A stretch of 64,000 nt of DNA from Mortierella sp. BCC40632. Taxonomy: Eukaryota > Mortierellomycota > Mortierellomycetes > Mortierellales > Mortierellaceae. The notes below the pieces were generated by a model. The model was given only the letters and a program-made list of their open reading frames with translations, was not told the DNA's origin and searched no databases. Each line of letters opens with the position of its first letter. Position 1 is the stretch's first letter. Both the position numbers and the translations under genes were made by a program. The stretch lies in assembly GCA_011634665.1 (NCBI GenBank), contig WAEK01000006.1, positions 949,001 to 1,013,000 of the forward strand, written 5' to 3'. This document shows, one piece after another, positions 36,099 to 48,001 of the stretch.

Positions 36099-37603
36099 GG
36101 CGAAGACTCTTTCTGTCTCTCTCGCTTTCTGTTGTTCTCTTGAGGCGTTCCTTCTCGGATGGGACTGAGGTGTGAAGAGAAGGAGGTGTTTTTGGGGATA
36201 GGGAAGGGAGATCTATGGCCGAAGAGAACAAGGAGGGTAAAAAAGAAAAAAAAGCTCGAAAGGCGAAGACAAATGGAAGAGAAAAGAGGTGGTATATGAA
36301 GGATGTCGATGCTCGCCCCTCCCAGAGCTCCACCTCCTCACCCCTCATCCCGCCCCTATGCTGCGCTCATCCAGTTGTCGTGGTAGGTGAATGCTTGGAC
36401 CAGAGGAATCAGAAGCACAACTGAAGGGCCGCCAGACTGCCGTAGAGAGCGACAGATGCACTCCCCCATTTCCCCTCACCTTCTATTTCACCCCTCTTCT
36501 TTCTCTTTCTCTCTCTCTCTCTCTCTTTCTCTTTCTCTCAATGTCCCTCTTTCTTTGCGATGTCCGCTCCTCGGTTTTCCGCGCGTCCCTCTCCTTCGCT
36601 TTTGAACCCCTTCCCCCTTTTCTTCTCTCTTCTCTTGCCCTTTCTTGCCCTTTCGAGCCACCTTGCCCTGCTCATCCTAAACCAAAAGGCCTTCGGTCGA
36701 GGCCAAGGGTCAAAGAGGAGGAACTCTTTTCTCTTTCGCCCCTTTTTTTTTCGCACCGATTTTCACACCCCTCTCTCTGGTTTTGCGAGGCGTCATTGCG
36801 GTTCCCGCCAGCCAGAGCTCTCTCGCCTTCTCCACCACCACCGTCCAGAACTCTTCACTGCTACTCACAGAAAAGAAAAGAAAAACCCAGAAATTTTGCT
36901 TGTTTCGACATGTCGCGTCATCTCCACCTTCTTTCTCTGAGCTCAAATCAATGCTACAGTGTATGTCAATGGTATATTTAGTTGTTGTCTGGATATCAAG
37001 AGCCAATTAGACTCGTTTAAGTATCGCAGGCCCTGATCGTTGAAGATTTGAGAACCTTTGTAGGGATCTTGGCCTGTTGGGAGTTCCAATGAAAAAAAAA
37101 AAAAAAAAAAAAAAAGGCCCGATCTCCACTCGCCCACCATTTTGGCCATCTTGGCCGAAGGCCAATGAAACCTACAGTTGCTTAATCCAAAGTGAACTTG
37201 AGCGGCTAGCCAAATGTTTGGTCTGTGACAAAATCTTGTCTGTTCTCCTAGAAGAGATGGAATGACTTTTCTGCGACTATTTGTTTTCCACTTGGATGAG
37301 GCGCTGTGCCTTCTTTCTTTTTCCTTTTCTTTTTCATAGTCCTCAATATGTTGCCCCTGAGGCTCCTTTAAAGACTCCATGATGGATCTTCCTAGTACTA
37401 TCAATGAGTCCAGAACTAATAGAGACTTAGCTAGTAGTGCATGAAATGACTCTAGAACTGGGGGAGGGGAGGAAAGTGGGCGGAAAGAATGCATCTGCAC
37501 CGCAAAAAAGGACTGTCTGCACTCGAGTCTAAAAGGAGTTTCCATAATATTCTTGGCCCCTTTTTACTCTACCAAAGACACAGCCCAAGAAATGGAGAAG
37601 GGT

Positions 37604-37642
<39 letters not shown>

Positions 37643-38329
37643 CGGTGTTATCAAAAGTGGTGAATTCCATGACAGAGACAAACTCCCAGCAAGTTTACTC
37701 CACTTGCTTTTTGTAAACGAGCAGTTCGACCTCTCACATGGTCATTATACTGGATCCTCCTCCTCTAGACGAGTACAGAGATAAACTCGGCTTTCGGATT
37801 GAGCTTGTTTGTCCAGGCTGATATATCTGGGTATTACAGTCCAACAGCAACTGGGTAACTCTAGCCATCAATTGAGCTGCCAAAGAGTTAGCTTCAGCTC
37901 TACCAGTTCTTTCGGTCCAGCAGGCAGCCTATCAGAGACGATGGAGCGTACCTTACTGCATTATCTGGTGTAAGGAAACCTGAATATTCGCTTCCTCTCC
38001 TCCATGCCCAGAAATAAAAATGTTGCCCACTGACAGTCCTTGGTTGTGCTCAAACTAGTCTTTTCAATTTTTTTCTTTTTCTTTTCTTTTCTTTTTCTGT
38101 TCCGAGTATCGCAGACTCTCAGTGAGGTCAATGCTAATGTATTTCCTAGATCCAAAGCTTCTATCATATATACAGGAGTCTCTCTCTTTCTCTTTCCCTC
38201 TTTCCCTCTTTCTCTCGTACTGGAGGCAATACAGAGCAAGGCATTTCCTAAACCGTAGAAGCAATATTTATCATCCACGAAACCTTCCCTTTGTTGTCAT
38301 GGATTTAATCCAGGGCCGGTGAGGATCAC
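36099..38329. other. Upstream region of the giant gene; pyrimidine-rich, no gene seen
   Basis: This 2.2 kb holds the promoter of the minus-strand giant gene. Position 36480-36740 is strongly CT-rich. A 24-nt poly-A lies at 37092-37115 and a (GA)n run at 37605-37639. The 200-codon minus-strand frame at 36943-37545 reads the poly-A as a phenylalanine run and has no domain; I do not call it a gene. Confidence 0.45.
37605..37639 (+). repeat. (GA)n microsatellite
   Basis: An uninterrupted GA run of about 35 nt in the gap upstream of the giant gene. Confidence 0.95.
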
Positions 38330-38349
38330 AGATGATTATAAGACATTGG

Positions 38350-38770
38350 ATCTACACCTGATGTCACGGATGCAGCTCATGCTACAAAGAAAATAAAGCG
38401 CCAAGGTAAGCCTTCATTGTGTCTAGTATTGTTTTTTTGTTAAATCACCCAGATGACCACAAAGTATATGCTCGGTCTCGATGTTTGGTCTCAATAGAGC
38501 CACGCCAACTTGACGTTAAGAAATTTGAATCAATGGCCGAGCAGCTGAACCATCGGCGGTTCTGAACATCGGCACATTGTGTCGATTGCCTCGAGGATGC
38601 ACTCTCTCTCTTTTTTTTTTAAACCGGGTTCTTGCCTTATGGTAACTCGTTTACAGGCACTTAGTGTAGTCCAACCGAGGTCGGTTCCTCAACCTCTAAT
38701 GCCACCACGCAACAGGTACCTGTTAGTGAGGATGACGACTCAGAAGCGAATGTAACAGATTTACGGTATG
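38350..38770 (+). pseudogene. Exon-like coding remnants of unknown family
   Basis: Two plus-strand segments look like ends of exons. One reads TPDVTDAAHATKKIKRQ and is followed by GTAAGC at 38406. The other reads TEVGSSTSNATTQQVPVSE…NVTDLR and is followed by GTATGT at 38766. The amino-acid composition is that of a disordered linker. No start, continuous frame or downstream partner is found, so they are best seen as remnants. No family is recognised. Confidence 0.25.
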
Positions 38771-39133
38771 TTTTTATATAATAGAAAAGAGGTTGGAGAA
38801 TCAAGGAACAAAGCATGGTGAACGAATGACCTAGAAAGGAAACTGCAATCAAGTATGAAACAACTTACCCTCCACTTCTCAATCAGAACTCTGTTGCACC
38901 AGACTCTTTCTTGTCATTGCTGAAACTCACACGCACCTGCCTCTCTCGCCGCTCAATAAAGATGACGACTGCTTTTTGCCTTTCTTCACATCCATCGCCC
39001 TCGCCAGCATTTACCACACCTTTACCTGTACTTCCAATTACAACGCCCCACAACGCCAGCCATACTTCCTTCAGAATGCTCAACCATGCAAGAACAACCG
39101 ACGCAACAACAAAGTTCGTTCTGGTATTCGTGA

Positions 39134-39399
39134 AAGGCTGTACTCTACGAGTTCAAGATATCTCAGACGTGCGCCAAGTGCTTTGGACAGTTAAGGATGG
39201 GACGCTTATGTATTGTCGTTGAAGGCAAAGAGAAGGCGGTTCGAGAGTGTGAAGGAGTGGAGTGGACTAGCATGTAGTGTAGGTCGTCCCAACACGATCT
39301 GACGATCAAGTCGTTGGATAATAGTGCGCGGCTACAATTTCTTACCAGGGCTAACCGTCCCACCAATGATCCAAGTGCCTTTGAACAAGGGGAACATCC
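39134..39399 (+). pseudogene. Zinc-ribbon transposase-like C-terminal remnant
   Basis: One plus-strand frame is open for 47 codons, has a single TAG at 39275-39277, then is open again to a 23-nt poly-A at 39400-39422. It reads LYEFKISQTCAKCFGQL, about 20 residues later VRECEGVEW, then LTIKSLDNSARLQFLTRAN. The pattern (aromatic-E-F-x-(T/I)-S-x-x-C-x2-C, a later Cys, then a D-N-x-A segment) resembles the zinc ribbon and final active-site region of TnpB/Fanzor-type proteins (OrfB zinc ribbon). Half of the second Cys pair is missing. No upstream RuvC-like region could be joined. The assignment is tentative. Confidence 0.35.
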
Positions 39400-39422
39400 A
39401 AAAAAAAAAAAAAAAAAAAAAA
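39400..39422 (+). repeat. Poly-A tract, 23 nt
   Basis: It directly follows the zinc-ribbon-like open frame. It could be a genomic simple repeat or the trace of a polyadenylated insertion. Confidence 0.9.
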
Positions 39423-40269
39423 TGCTAAAGAGGCTCCCTGTGGCACGCAGAGAAGACTAGGCTAGTTGGTGAGAATAGATCCGTTTGGAAAAGAGCTGTT
39501 GATGCAACAGGTTGAAGCCTTGAAGTACATCTCTAACTATTACGAGTCGTTATAGCATCGTCTGATAAACCCAAACGTGTCGACGGCTGTCCTATCCTGG
39601 TCTGTTTGGTTGGCTCTGTTGACTGGTACCGTCGTCTAGTCCATCTCTTTTCGAACCTCCTGTTGGACTCGGACCTCTCACCTCTTTGTTCACATTCACC
39701 CTTGATGGGTTGTTTTCCAGTCTCTTCTTTGTTGTAATGTACGCAGCTGCTGTTTATCTCTCATGTATGATTTGAGCCTCACTACCATCCATTCGAGTAT
39801 TTGGTCGAAAGTACAAAGTGAAATTGCAAAAGTCTACACTTCTCATTCTCTTCTCTGCCTTCTGTACTCCCACATTCTCTTCTCCGCCTTCCCTACTCCT
39901 TATTCCCTTCGATCCGATACCTACAGCCGAGTATTTCCGAAGCTGCCCTCAAGAGTATTTGATACAGCAGACCATAGATGGGCTTATCGAGGAGCCAGCG
40001 GCTGAGATCAGCGCCAACAAAATCCCTACCTAAGTAAGCGCTCTGTTTTTTTTTTTTTCGTTTGCAGCGAAGCTTTTGGATTGAATACATGCGATTCCGT
40101 GGAAAAGGCGGTTTGGAATAAACTGAGGAGAGTTGAAGGAGCGACCCAAGTTATATTTCCAGCAAATATAGAGGCACATAGGGTAGGTTCGCACGTGGAA
40201 AAGCAGTGTCTTCCGCGGCTTGAAACACAGATAAATACTCCAGCCGTATAGCATCAAAACTTGGCAAGA

Positions 40270-40690
40270 ATCTCTGAGTTGCACAGTAGCCGGATATTAG
40301 ATCGATCAGAGGAAAGATGACTTGGCCACCACAGCAACTTCATCCGTCAACCTGGCTGGAGCGTCCAAGACTCCATATTCTCTGGGCGGTCAGCTACTTC
40401 AAACCATCGCATCCTGGCATGCACCCGATCCAAAGGACATCCCCTCAAAAAGCAAGAAGTGACTCTAATCAATGCCATCTTCTACTTCCAACATTTCGAT
40501 GGCAAGTATCGCAACGGAGGACGATACTACACAGTCTCTTCTCCCTTTTCCTACCTTATGACACGACTGACTCTTGTTCTTATTAAGACATGGAGGATGG
40601 ACGACAGCACCTTACTTAATATGGAATCCAATCCAAGAAATCCACGATACACAATATAAAGGGTCGGTCTCATACGGGTAAGGAAGGAGA
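40270..40690 (+). pseudogene. Frameshifted coding remnant of unknown family
   Basis: Three consecutive plus-strand pieces in different frames read like one protein: SVNLAGASKTPYSLGGQLLQ…SWHAPDPKDIPSKSKK (stop at 40459-40461), then in the next frame VTLINAIFYFQHFDGKYRN, then in another frame HGGWTTAPYLIWNPIQEIHD ending in a stop near 40680. The change of frame without splice signals suggests a decayed gene. I do not recognise the family. Confidence 0.3.
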
Positions 40691-41002
40691 TAAAGCTCTA
40701 CGGTAGGGTCTTTGTGGGAAAACCACAGCTTCATTCATGGAGCAAATGGGTGGAATCGCCAGATGGCGGTCCTGAGAGAGAAGAAGTATTCACAGTGGCA
40801 GTCTGGTAGACATTAGCAGATAGTGTTCATTTGGTTAGGTCGTTGACTATTGGCCTAAAGCATTTAAAAAATATATATTTTCAGATGCGCACCATCCTCG
40901 AATTCGGTGACGTATTAGAAAAGAGAGAGTGAGATTTACTTCACCCTCTTGTTCACCAAAAGGGGAAGCGAGATTGATGGTCAGATCTTCAACTCATCCA
41001 AC

Positions 41003-44000
41003 ATGTCCGTAACGCGACTACCACCCGAGCTCGCGGGGGAGCTCTTCTATAAGGCCAATCTCGAGACGATGGTCTACAATGTGATGAACCCACAGATCGC
41101 TATTGAGCTATTGGACAGAGCCTGGGTCATGCTCCAGGGCAATCAAATCTCATTTTCGTTCAACTACATCGACAAGCCCAAAGGTACGACAGGACTTCAA
41201 CACACATGCTGTCAGGGATCAACCAGGAAGTGTCTTTTACATCATCTCGGGTGGACTGACCCTGGGTTTCCCTCCATCTGCCGATTCATCCATAGAGGAC
41301 AGTGGCTTTTTCTTAAAGATGCAGCCAGATGAGATTACGCCTCATGATGGGTAAGTTGAAAGCCTCGCCCCATGCAAACTCTAAGCGAGTAGACGAATCG
41401 AGCCTTACAGAGGCTTCTCACTTTTTTTTTTTTTTTTTTTTTTCGTGGTGCAGGTACCAGTACATGGATGACGAGATAAGCTACACCTTCACACCAGACC
41501 CTGTAAGAGCACCTTCTCTTGTTTGCTAAACGCGCCCAATTCATTGTGAGACCTCAGGATCATGGTGCTAACCAGAGCATCTTGAAATAGCGATTGACTA
41601 TCACGGAGCGAACGCAGGGCTTTTCTCCCGGGGATCAGTTTACACATATTGCCCGGCGCAAGTACACCCTTGTCCATCCAGGACGCGACACCCTTGTATT
41701 GCTTCACTACTCCAAGGCGGATATGTCTCGTACGCGCGATCGATCTCGTTTGTAGTAGTTTCTTGAGCGGGATGACAACTTGGGCTGTATCATTTCAGGG
41801 GACTAATGAGATCTTTTTCACTCCTTTGGTCCTCAAGGTGCGGTTGTTGTAGATGCTCGTAGGGCAAAGACGCCGGCTAGGCAATACCCGTTAAAGCCTA
41901 TCTCAGGAATGGTAATGGTTCCACCAGGACCTCAGCAGCCCCAGGTCGCTTTCAGGCCAGGGTATCCTCCCCAGCAACAGCCTCCTAAAATGGCTGCGCC
42001 ATATGGAGCCTCTCCTGTTGTGGGATCTCCTGTGTCACCACAACAGCCGGCAGGATACAACCGCTTTATGACCAATCCCGCTCTTGTTTCAGGCCCTGCA
42101 GTACAACAACATCCGACGCAGCAGGGTCCCCAACGCCTAGCCTCGATCAATGCCCCAGCATACGGTGCTCAAAGGCACGAAAAGAAATCTAGCCACAAGA
42201 AGCACCACCCGCAAGGACATTCGCATCACCAACAGCCTCAGCTAACTCCTCAACAGCAGGCACAGGTGATGGCGCAACAGCAGGCACAGGCGCAGGAGGA
42301 TGCTGAGGAGCCTTCAGGAGATGAGCTCGATTTCTTGACAGCAAGAGATGTTGCCATTGCCCGTTACAAGCGGAACCACGACTATATCGATGAGGTGTTT
42401 TCTCCATATCCTATTTGTAAGTCTGGTTTCATTTCTCCCTTTTATTTGCTATGCAGTCGATAATTTGTATGTTTATACTCACACAAAGTTTGGTGTCTCT
42501 TGGCGTACTTTCACTTTCCCAGCGACAATCATGCCACCAAGAACAGATTATGAAGTCTCACTCCAATTTTTAAATAGCCTCCGCGATACACAAGACCAGG
42601 AGGGTTTTGACGCTATGAAGGAAAAGCACGAAGGAAAGATCAAAAAGTTTAAGACTGAGGCTGCTGTGTTCTACAAGGGACTTGAAGAATTGAAGCAGGC
42701 AACTACAGTACAGGTATATCCGAGAATCCAAAATCTATTGAATTGAAAGCCTGGCATTTGGGTGATCCAACATGCTGACGAACCCTGGCGCTATCTATTT
42801 ATCTCTCGACGCGAACGAACTGATCTATGTGTATGTTTATACTTGTATGCGACTTTAGGAAGTGTTTGCTGCAAATGAAAGAGTCGAGGTGTTCAAAGAC
42901 ATGACTGTCCAACCATACATGACTCTGCGTCAGGTTGAGCTTCCCAAGGACGAGACTATCCGGACGCCTGAGCTAAAGCCATCAAAACCACTAAAGCCAG
43001 CAGTAGCGGCTCAGGAGTCTGTTCAGGAACCTACTCAGGAACCCACTCAAGGGCTAGCTTCGATATCGGCTCCGATGGAAGTGCAAGCACAAGCACCAGC
43101 CTCAGCTCACCCAGTGACAACCGCAGAGAATCTCGACAACGCCATGCATGTAGACTCTGATATCACAGTGGCTTTGGGCTCGAGTAACAATGTGCCTTCG
43201 AATTTGGTGGCTGATGCCCCTGTCATTGCTGTAGCACCAATTGTAGCCGAGACTTCTGAATTGAACGATAGCGTGGTTGCAACGACGGAGCCAACGCCAT
43301 TGGTTACAGAGGAAGAAGCTCCATCAGCGGGTTCGATGGAAGTTGATTCTGCAGAAGCGACTATTGAGCCCGCAAAGGAAAATAGTATGCTGGTGGATGA
43401 GGACGTGGTGATGACCCAGAGTCATTCATCCGAAGTGGCTACTTCCGGAGACGCATCAGTTGTATCAAACACCGAAGTGCCTGTAACAGAGGCTCCTGCT
43501 GCAGCAACCACTGTGCCTGAGGTCACCTCTAATATCACTACCGACATTGCTGTGAGCAGTGTTCCTAAGCATCAACCAGAGTCTCTGCAGCAACCAGAAC
43601 AGACTCCAGTTGACCAGACTCTGCAGCATCTGCAGCCGTGTCTGCCGCCAATGGAGCCATCAGAGCAACCAGAGCAACCGGAGCAACCGGAGCAGTCAGA
43701 GCAGCCAAAGCAGCCAGAGCAACCAGAGTTTAAAGAAGTAGTCTTGCAGCAACCTGAGTTGACAGAAGTAGCCTCACATCAACCAGAGCAGGCAGAAGTA
43801 GTCTCGCATCAACCAGAGCAGGCAGAAGTAGTCTCGCGGCAACCAGAGCCAAGCCAGCAGCTACCTGAGGTGGTATCGCAGATTGAGCAAGGCCAACAGC
43901 AGCCAGAGCCAATCCAACAGCAGCCAGAGCCAATCCAACAGCAGCCAGAGCCAGCCCAACAGCAGCCAGAGTTAGTCCAGCAGCAGCCAGAGCCAACTCA

Positions 44001-44436
44001 ACAGCAGCCAGAGACAAGCCAAGTACAACTAGATAGCCAGCAGCAGCAACACGAGCAGAGCCAACAACAGCAATTAGAGCCAAGCCAGCAGAAAGCAGTA
44101 GAAGTCTGCCAGCCTGCAGAGCCAGAGCAGCCGGAGCAGCAGCCGCTAGTACCGACTCCCCAGCAATTAGAACCGTCAGCACAACTAGAGCTCGCCTTGC
44201 AGCCACCTGAGCTGGCGCCACAACATCCAGAACCACTAGAGAACTCACCACAGCCTCAACAGGGTTCTGGACCCGATAATACGACTGCTTCCATGTCTGA
44301 ATCATCGTCCCCTGTAAGTTTATTTCAAATGACATCTTGATTTTCATTCCTCTGCTACTTTACCTAGTGCTAACAGTGGACGACCCACTCTCCAACTTTC
44401 CAATCGCAGCCTCTCGCCGAAAATTATACCGCATGA
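41003..44436 (+). CDS. ssr4: Ssr4-like subunit of SWI/SNF and RSC chromatin remodellers
   Basis: Eight exons are proposed: 41003-41183, 41227-41350, 41454-41502, 41591-41729, 41838-42416, 42523-42713, 42859-44313 and 44377-44436 (925 residues). The N-terminal domain is rebuilt across the first four exons: SFNYIDKPKGSVFYIISGG, then DGYQYMDDEISYTFTPDP, then GFSPGDQFTHIARRKY and LVLLHYSK. The second conserved block is SGDELDFLTARDVAIARYKR…YIDEVFSPYP, typical of fungal Ssr4 (DUF1750 family). It is a nuclear subunit of ATP-dependent nucleosome remodelling complexes. Residues after about 540 are disordered, with many QPEQ and QQPEP repeats. Intron 1 is only 43 nt and intron 2 contains a poly-T run (41422-41443). 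The last exon is uncertain: without the final splice the protein ends at 44340 after VSLFQMTS. Confidence 0.78.
43660..44140 (+). repeat. Gln/Pro/Glu-coding minisatellite in the Ssr4-like gene
   Basis: Imperfect repeats encode QPEQ, SHQPEQAEVV (two successive copies) and QQQPEP(I/A) units. The run is in frame and lies within exon 7. Such tracts expand and contract by slippage and are usually disordered. Confidence 0.8.
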
Positions 44437-45661
44437 CCTATCTCTGAGAACTTTTTGTCCATCAATCCACTCAAGTAATTGTTAGTATGATCGAAACCAT
44501 GCCTAACTTGAATAAAGAGACTTGCGACTGCTGGGAGCCGTCATGAAGCGAGTTTAGAACAAGAAAACCTTTGGAAGTCTGGAGCGCTGAGCCGTCCCCT
44601 TTGAAAATACAGCTAGTCAAATTTAGTGGTTCAGATCATGTGCGGGTCAGGCTATTACCAGGAAGTTGTTGACTGGAGCTTCAGTGCTTCGCCTTGGGCG
44701 CGGTTCGAGATATTTAAAGTAAATGTTGGGAAGAAAGAGTGGAAGTCAATGAGAAAAAGGAGATGAAGAGAGAAAAAGGAAACTAAACTGAATGTCAAGG
44801 CGTTGAGGTCATGTGGCATTACATGTCTTTACCGCATGAGCGGAGCAGAGTCGAGAGAGCAAGGTCAAATGAGTGGTGAGAGCGGAGAGCGGAGAGGCTG
44901 TCCAAAGACCGAACTGCACTCTCAGACAGTGAGGAAAATGCGCCGTCTCGTCTTGTCTCTCTTGCTATTGCTCTTGCTTTCTCTCTCTTTCTCTCTTTCT
45001 TTCATTCCATCATCGGTCGTCATCGACACTTTTTCGACATTATTGACACCATCGGTCCCATCCTTCTGGATCATCCAACGCTCATCCATCCATCCGCAAA
45101 AAGATCTTTGCAATTCATTATCTTCCCACTGCTTTCTCTCACCTTCACTCTCACTCTCATTCACTCTTGCCTCTTTCTATCCCTGAGCCGAATCCTTGTC
45201 TATCTCTCTGCCTCTTTCATTTACATCCATCGTTTGTTACATGGCAGTTTCTTGGATTCGGTCTTGATCGCTCCATTTCGCCATTCATTTGCCCATACAC
45301 ACCCGCTCATTGTGTTGATGATCCTCTTGACCAGCTCTCTGCCCATTTATTGTCTTCATTATCTCAATCACATCCTGAGCACACGACCCTCCAGCACCCC
45401 ACCTCATCCGAGCCACAACTGTACCAGCCATAACATCAAACCACATTCCAGACAGCAAGGTAAGCTGCAGAGCCTCGCTTTTGTCTCGGGTGGGGTCATA
45501 ATGAGGAGAGGAGGCTATAGCAGCCCGTCATAGTCTTGCCCGTGTGAAGCCTTGGAACAATAACTACCGATTCAGTCAAAGCCCGTTCCCGATTTGTCCC
45601 AACACTCAGTCAGCCAGTCAGCCAGCCAGCCATGAATCTCCACACCACGCACACACACACA

Positions 45662-45693
<32 letters not shown>

Positions 45694-46159
45694 TCATTCT
45701 CTCTCATTCTCTCCTACACTTACACACTCTGTCGACCTGTGACCTATTTGTTATTGGGTCATGGAGCATGAACAGCCTCCTGAACCGCCCAGAAGATACG
45801 GCTGGACAACAAGATAGAAAGACAGAATCATGGCAGTGAGGATGCTGACTGAATCTGCTCCTTTGGTGATCATGTTTCATGTGCGCCAATTCCCCATTCC
45901 CCCTTCTTCCCTTCTTCAAGCGAGCCTGTCACTGGCTGTGATCGGGGCGTCTGTACACAGGGTGTGGGCACGGGATTCGTACAAAGAGAGAATGGGAGAG
46001 AGTGAGGGTGAGAGGAAAGGCGCTTCTCACGAATATGAATGGGCTCGATGTTTGCCGCACATGGCCAATATGTGGGTCCGTGGCCTATTTGGACAATATA
46101 TTTATCTCACATCATCCATGTATTGCATGCATCCCTCCATTGCTCTACATAGCATCTTC
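44437..46159. other. Intergenic region with CT-rich tracts
   Basis: This 1.7-kb gap separates the Ssr4-like gene from the decapping-activator gene, both on the plus strand. It includes CT/CA-rich stretches (about 44970-45010 and 45650-45700). ORFs here are composed of Leu/Ser runs from CT repeats and lack motifs. It probably holds a long 5' leader and promoter of the downstream gene. Confidence 0.45.
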
Positions 46160-47649
46160 ATGCCAATGCAACAGTTACCCTCGCCGTCGTCCGCGCCTGC
46201 GGTCACACCTTCCTCGCCCGCGGCCCCGCGCTCACAGCGCCAAGGCAAAAACCAAACCCGCCACACATCCCAGGCTCCAGCCAACTCTCAGAACCAGAAC
46301 AACGTCAGCAACCAGCGCAGCTCTGTCCTGACCCATACGCGCCATCAGTCCCTTCCTACCCAACCACGCCCCTCGCTCGCGAACAAGCCCAGCAGCAACT
46401 CTAGCAACGGCAACGTGACCATCCTTAAGAGGTCCTCTGCTTCTGTTGTTGCACCCATCCCAACCCCTGCCGTCCGCGGAATCCAGTTGCTTCAGCAAGC
46501 TGAAAATGGTCAGGGGCCTTCACCATCTCCTTCGTCCAAACCAGTCAACACCAGTGCTAGTCAGAACACCAATGGTAACAACTCTGGGAAACATCGAAAC
46601 CAGAAACCGAGGCAGCAACAGCAACAGCAACCAAACCAGGATCGTAACAAGGGCAAAGGCCAGAGTCAGGCTGTTATTGGAGCTTCGCCAAGTCGATCAA
46701 AGCGCAACCAACGAAGGAAGGAGAGCTCTGCCTGCTCCCTTGACCCAATCCCTGCCGAGGCCGATAGCGCGATGAACGAGAGTCCTCAAATGAATCCCTC
46801 CAGCCCACCTTCATCTTCCACAGACTCTGATGAATCCGAATCGACTCTGTCCCGTACGACTGCGAGGACCACACCAAAGAAAGCCCAGCAGCAACAACAG
46901 CAACAACAGAGATCTCCTAAAGGCTCTAATGGCATGATGTCATGCAGCCCTCCCCGGCGCCCTAGCTCTGCACCCGTCCTGCCGCAGCCCCGCAAAGGGT
47001 ACGAGCGTAAATGAGGCCCTAGCCTGTGAATATTTGACTCATTGTGATGACAACTAACTCTAATTCTAACTATGCCTGGTTTATTAGGATGACTTCGCCA
47101 AATAAGCAGCAAGCACAGCGGAAGCCAGGTGTAGGCACCAACGTTGTTGAAGATCCTCTACTCAGGCCAAGCGTCGCCAAGAATAGCTCTGCTGATCGCG
47201 TTATGCTCGCAGACCGTGTCGCTGCCGAAAAAAGCAAGCTCTATGCTGGACCGACGTTTCACAACGCGCCTGCGCCTACCAGTCTCCCAATCCCAGTATT
47301 TAGCCGACCTAAAGAGAGCGGCCTCATGGAGCCATCGCCACAGCCGCCAATTGAATCAGCCCACCCATTACCACCAACGCCCCAACTCTTCTTTGCTGAA
47401 GCTTCCTCTCCTCATCTGAATAGCGTACGCCAGCGGAATACCTCGGAGACAACCAGATTTGCTGTCCACCACCATTATTCGGTGCCTGGTTTCACTGGAC
47501 AGCAGCCAGTGCACGACTCTCGTCTAAGTAGCCACCTCTTATTCGACCGTGCCGAAGCTTCACACTATGGTGTCCATCGTGACTTGGGAGGCGACTTGCT
47601 CGAAATTAGTCAAAACCTCCGCAGTCTACTGAAAATTCCCAGCTCCTAA
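46160..47649 (+). CDS. Edc1/PNRC-like mRNA-decapping activator
   Basis: Two exons, 46160-46998 and 47088-47649 (466 residues), spliced in phase 2 (QPRKG then MTSPNKQQ). Most of the chain is disordered: Ser/Pro/Gln/Asn-rich with two glutamine runs. The diagnostic element is YAGPTFHNAPAPTSLPIPVF at about residues 332-351, matching the PNRC/Edc1 short motif (YAG-x-(T/S)FH-x-(S/A)PAP-x-x-LP-x-P) that binds Dcp1 and activates the Dcp1-Dcp2 decapping enzyme. An NVTILKR sequence near residue 85 is reminiscent of the second conserved motif of fungal members. Its site would be cytoplasmic P-bodies. The start could be 46160 or 46166 (MPMQQLP). The C-terminal helix LGGDLLEISQNLRSLLKI is conserved-looking, but its role is unknown. 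Confidence 0.75.
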
Positions 47650-47957
47650 AGCTCAGTTCAGGACGTGATTCCAAGATAGCGACAAGCGGAGCAAATTTCC
47701 GTTGGTGCCAATTATTTCATTAACCCGAGAAAGACAACCCTACAAATTGGAGACTATTCGAAAAGACCCGAGCCACTCGATCAAGAGGTACAAGACAAAA
47801 CGACAGGAAGAATGTCCCTATGACGACTACTTTTATTATTATATTCAAGGATATGGAGGAAGTCGATTTACGCCAAGAGCACTCCTCTCCCGACTCCACA
47901 CACAGGATCCAACACCCCCGCAAAGTTATTTGTTTTCCAGCGGAAGTGATCCATACT

Positions 47958-48001
<44 letters not shown>

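Noticed and set aside
36943..37545. 200-codon minus-strand ORF
   Set aside because: Contains a phenylalanine run from the poly-A tract, has no domain and shows no splice partners.
38525..38600. tRNA-like sequence (tggccgagc…)
   Set aside because: Only the A-box-like part matches; there is no B-box GGTTCGANTCC or foldable acceptor stem.
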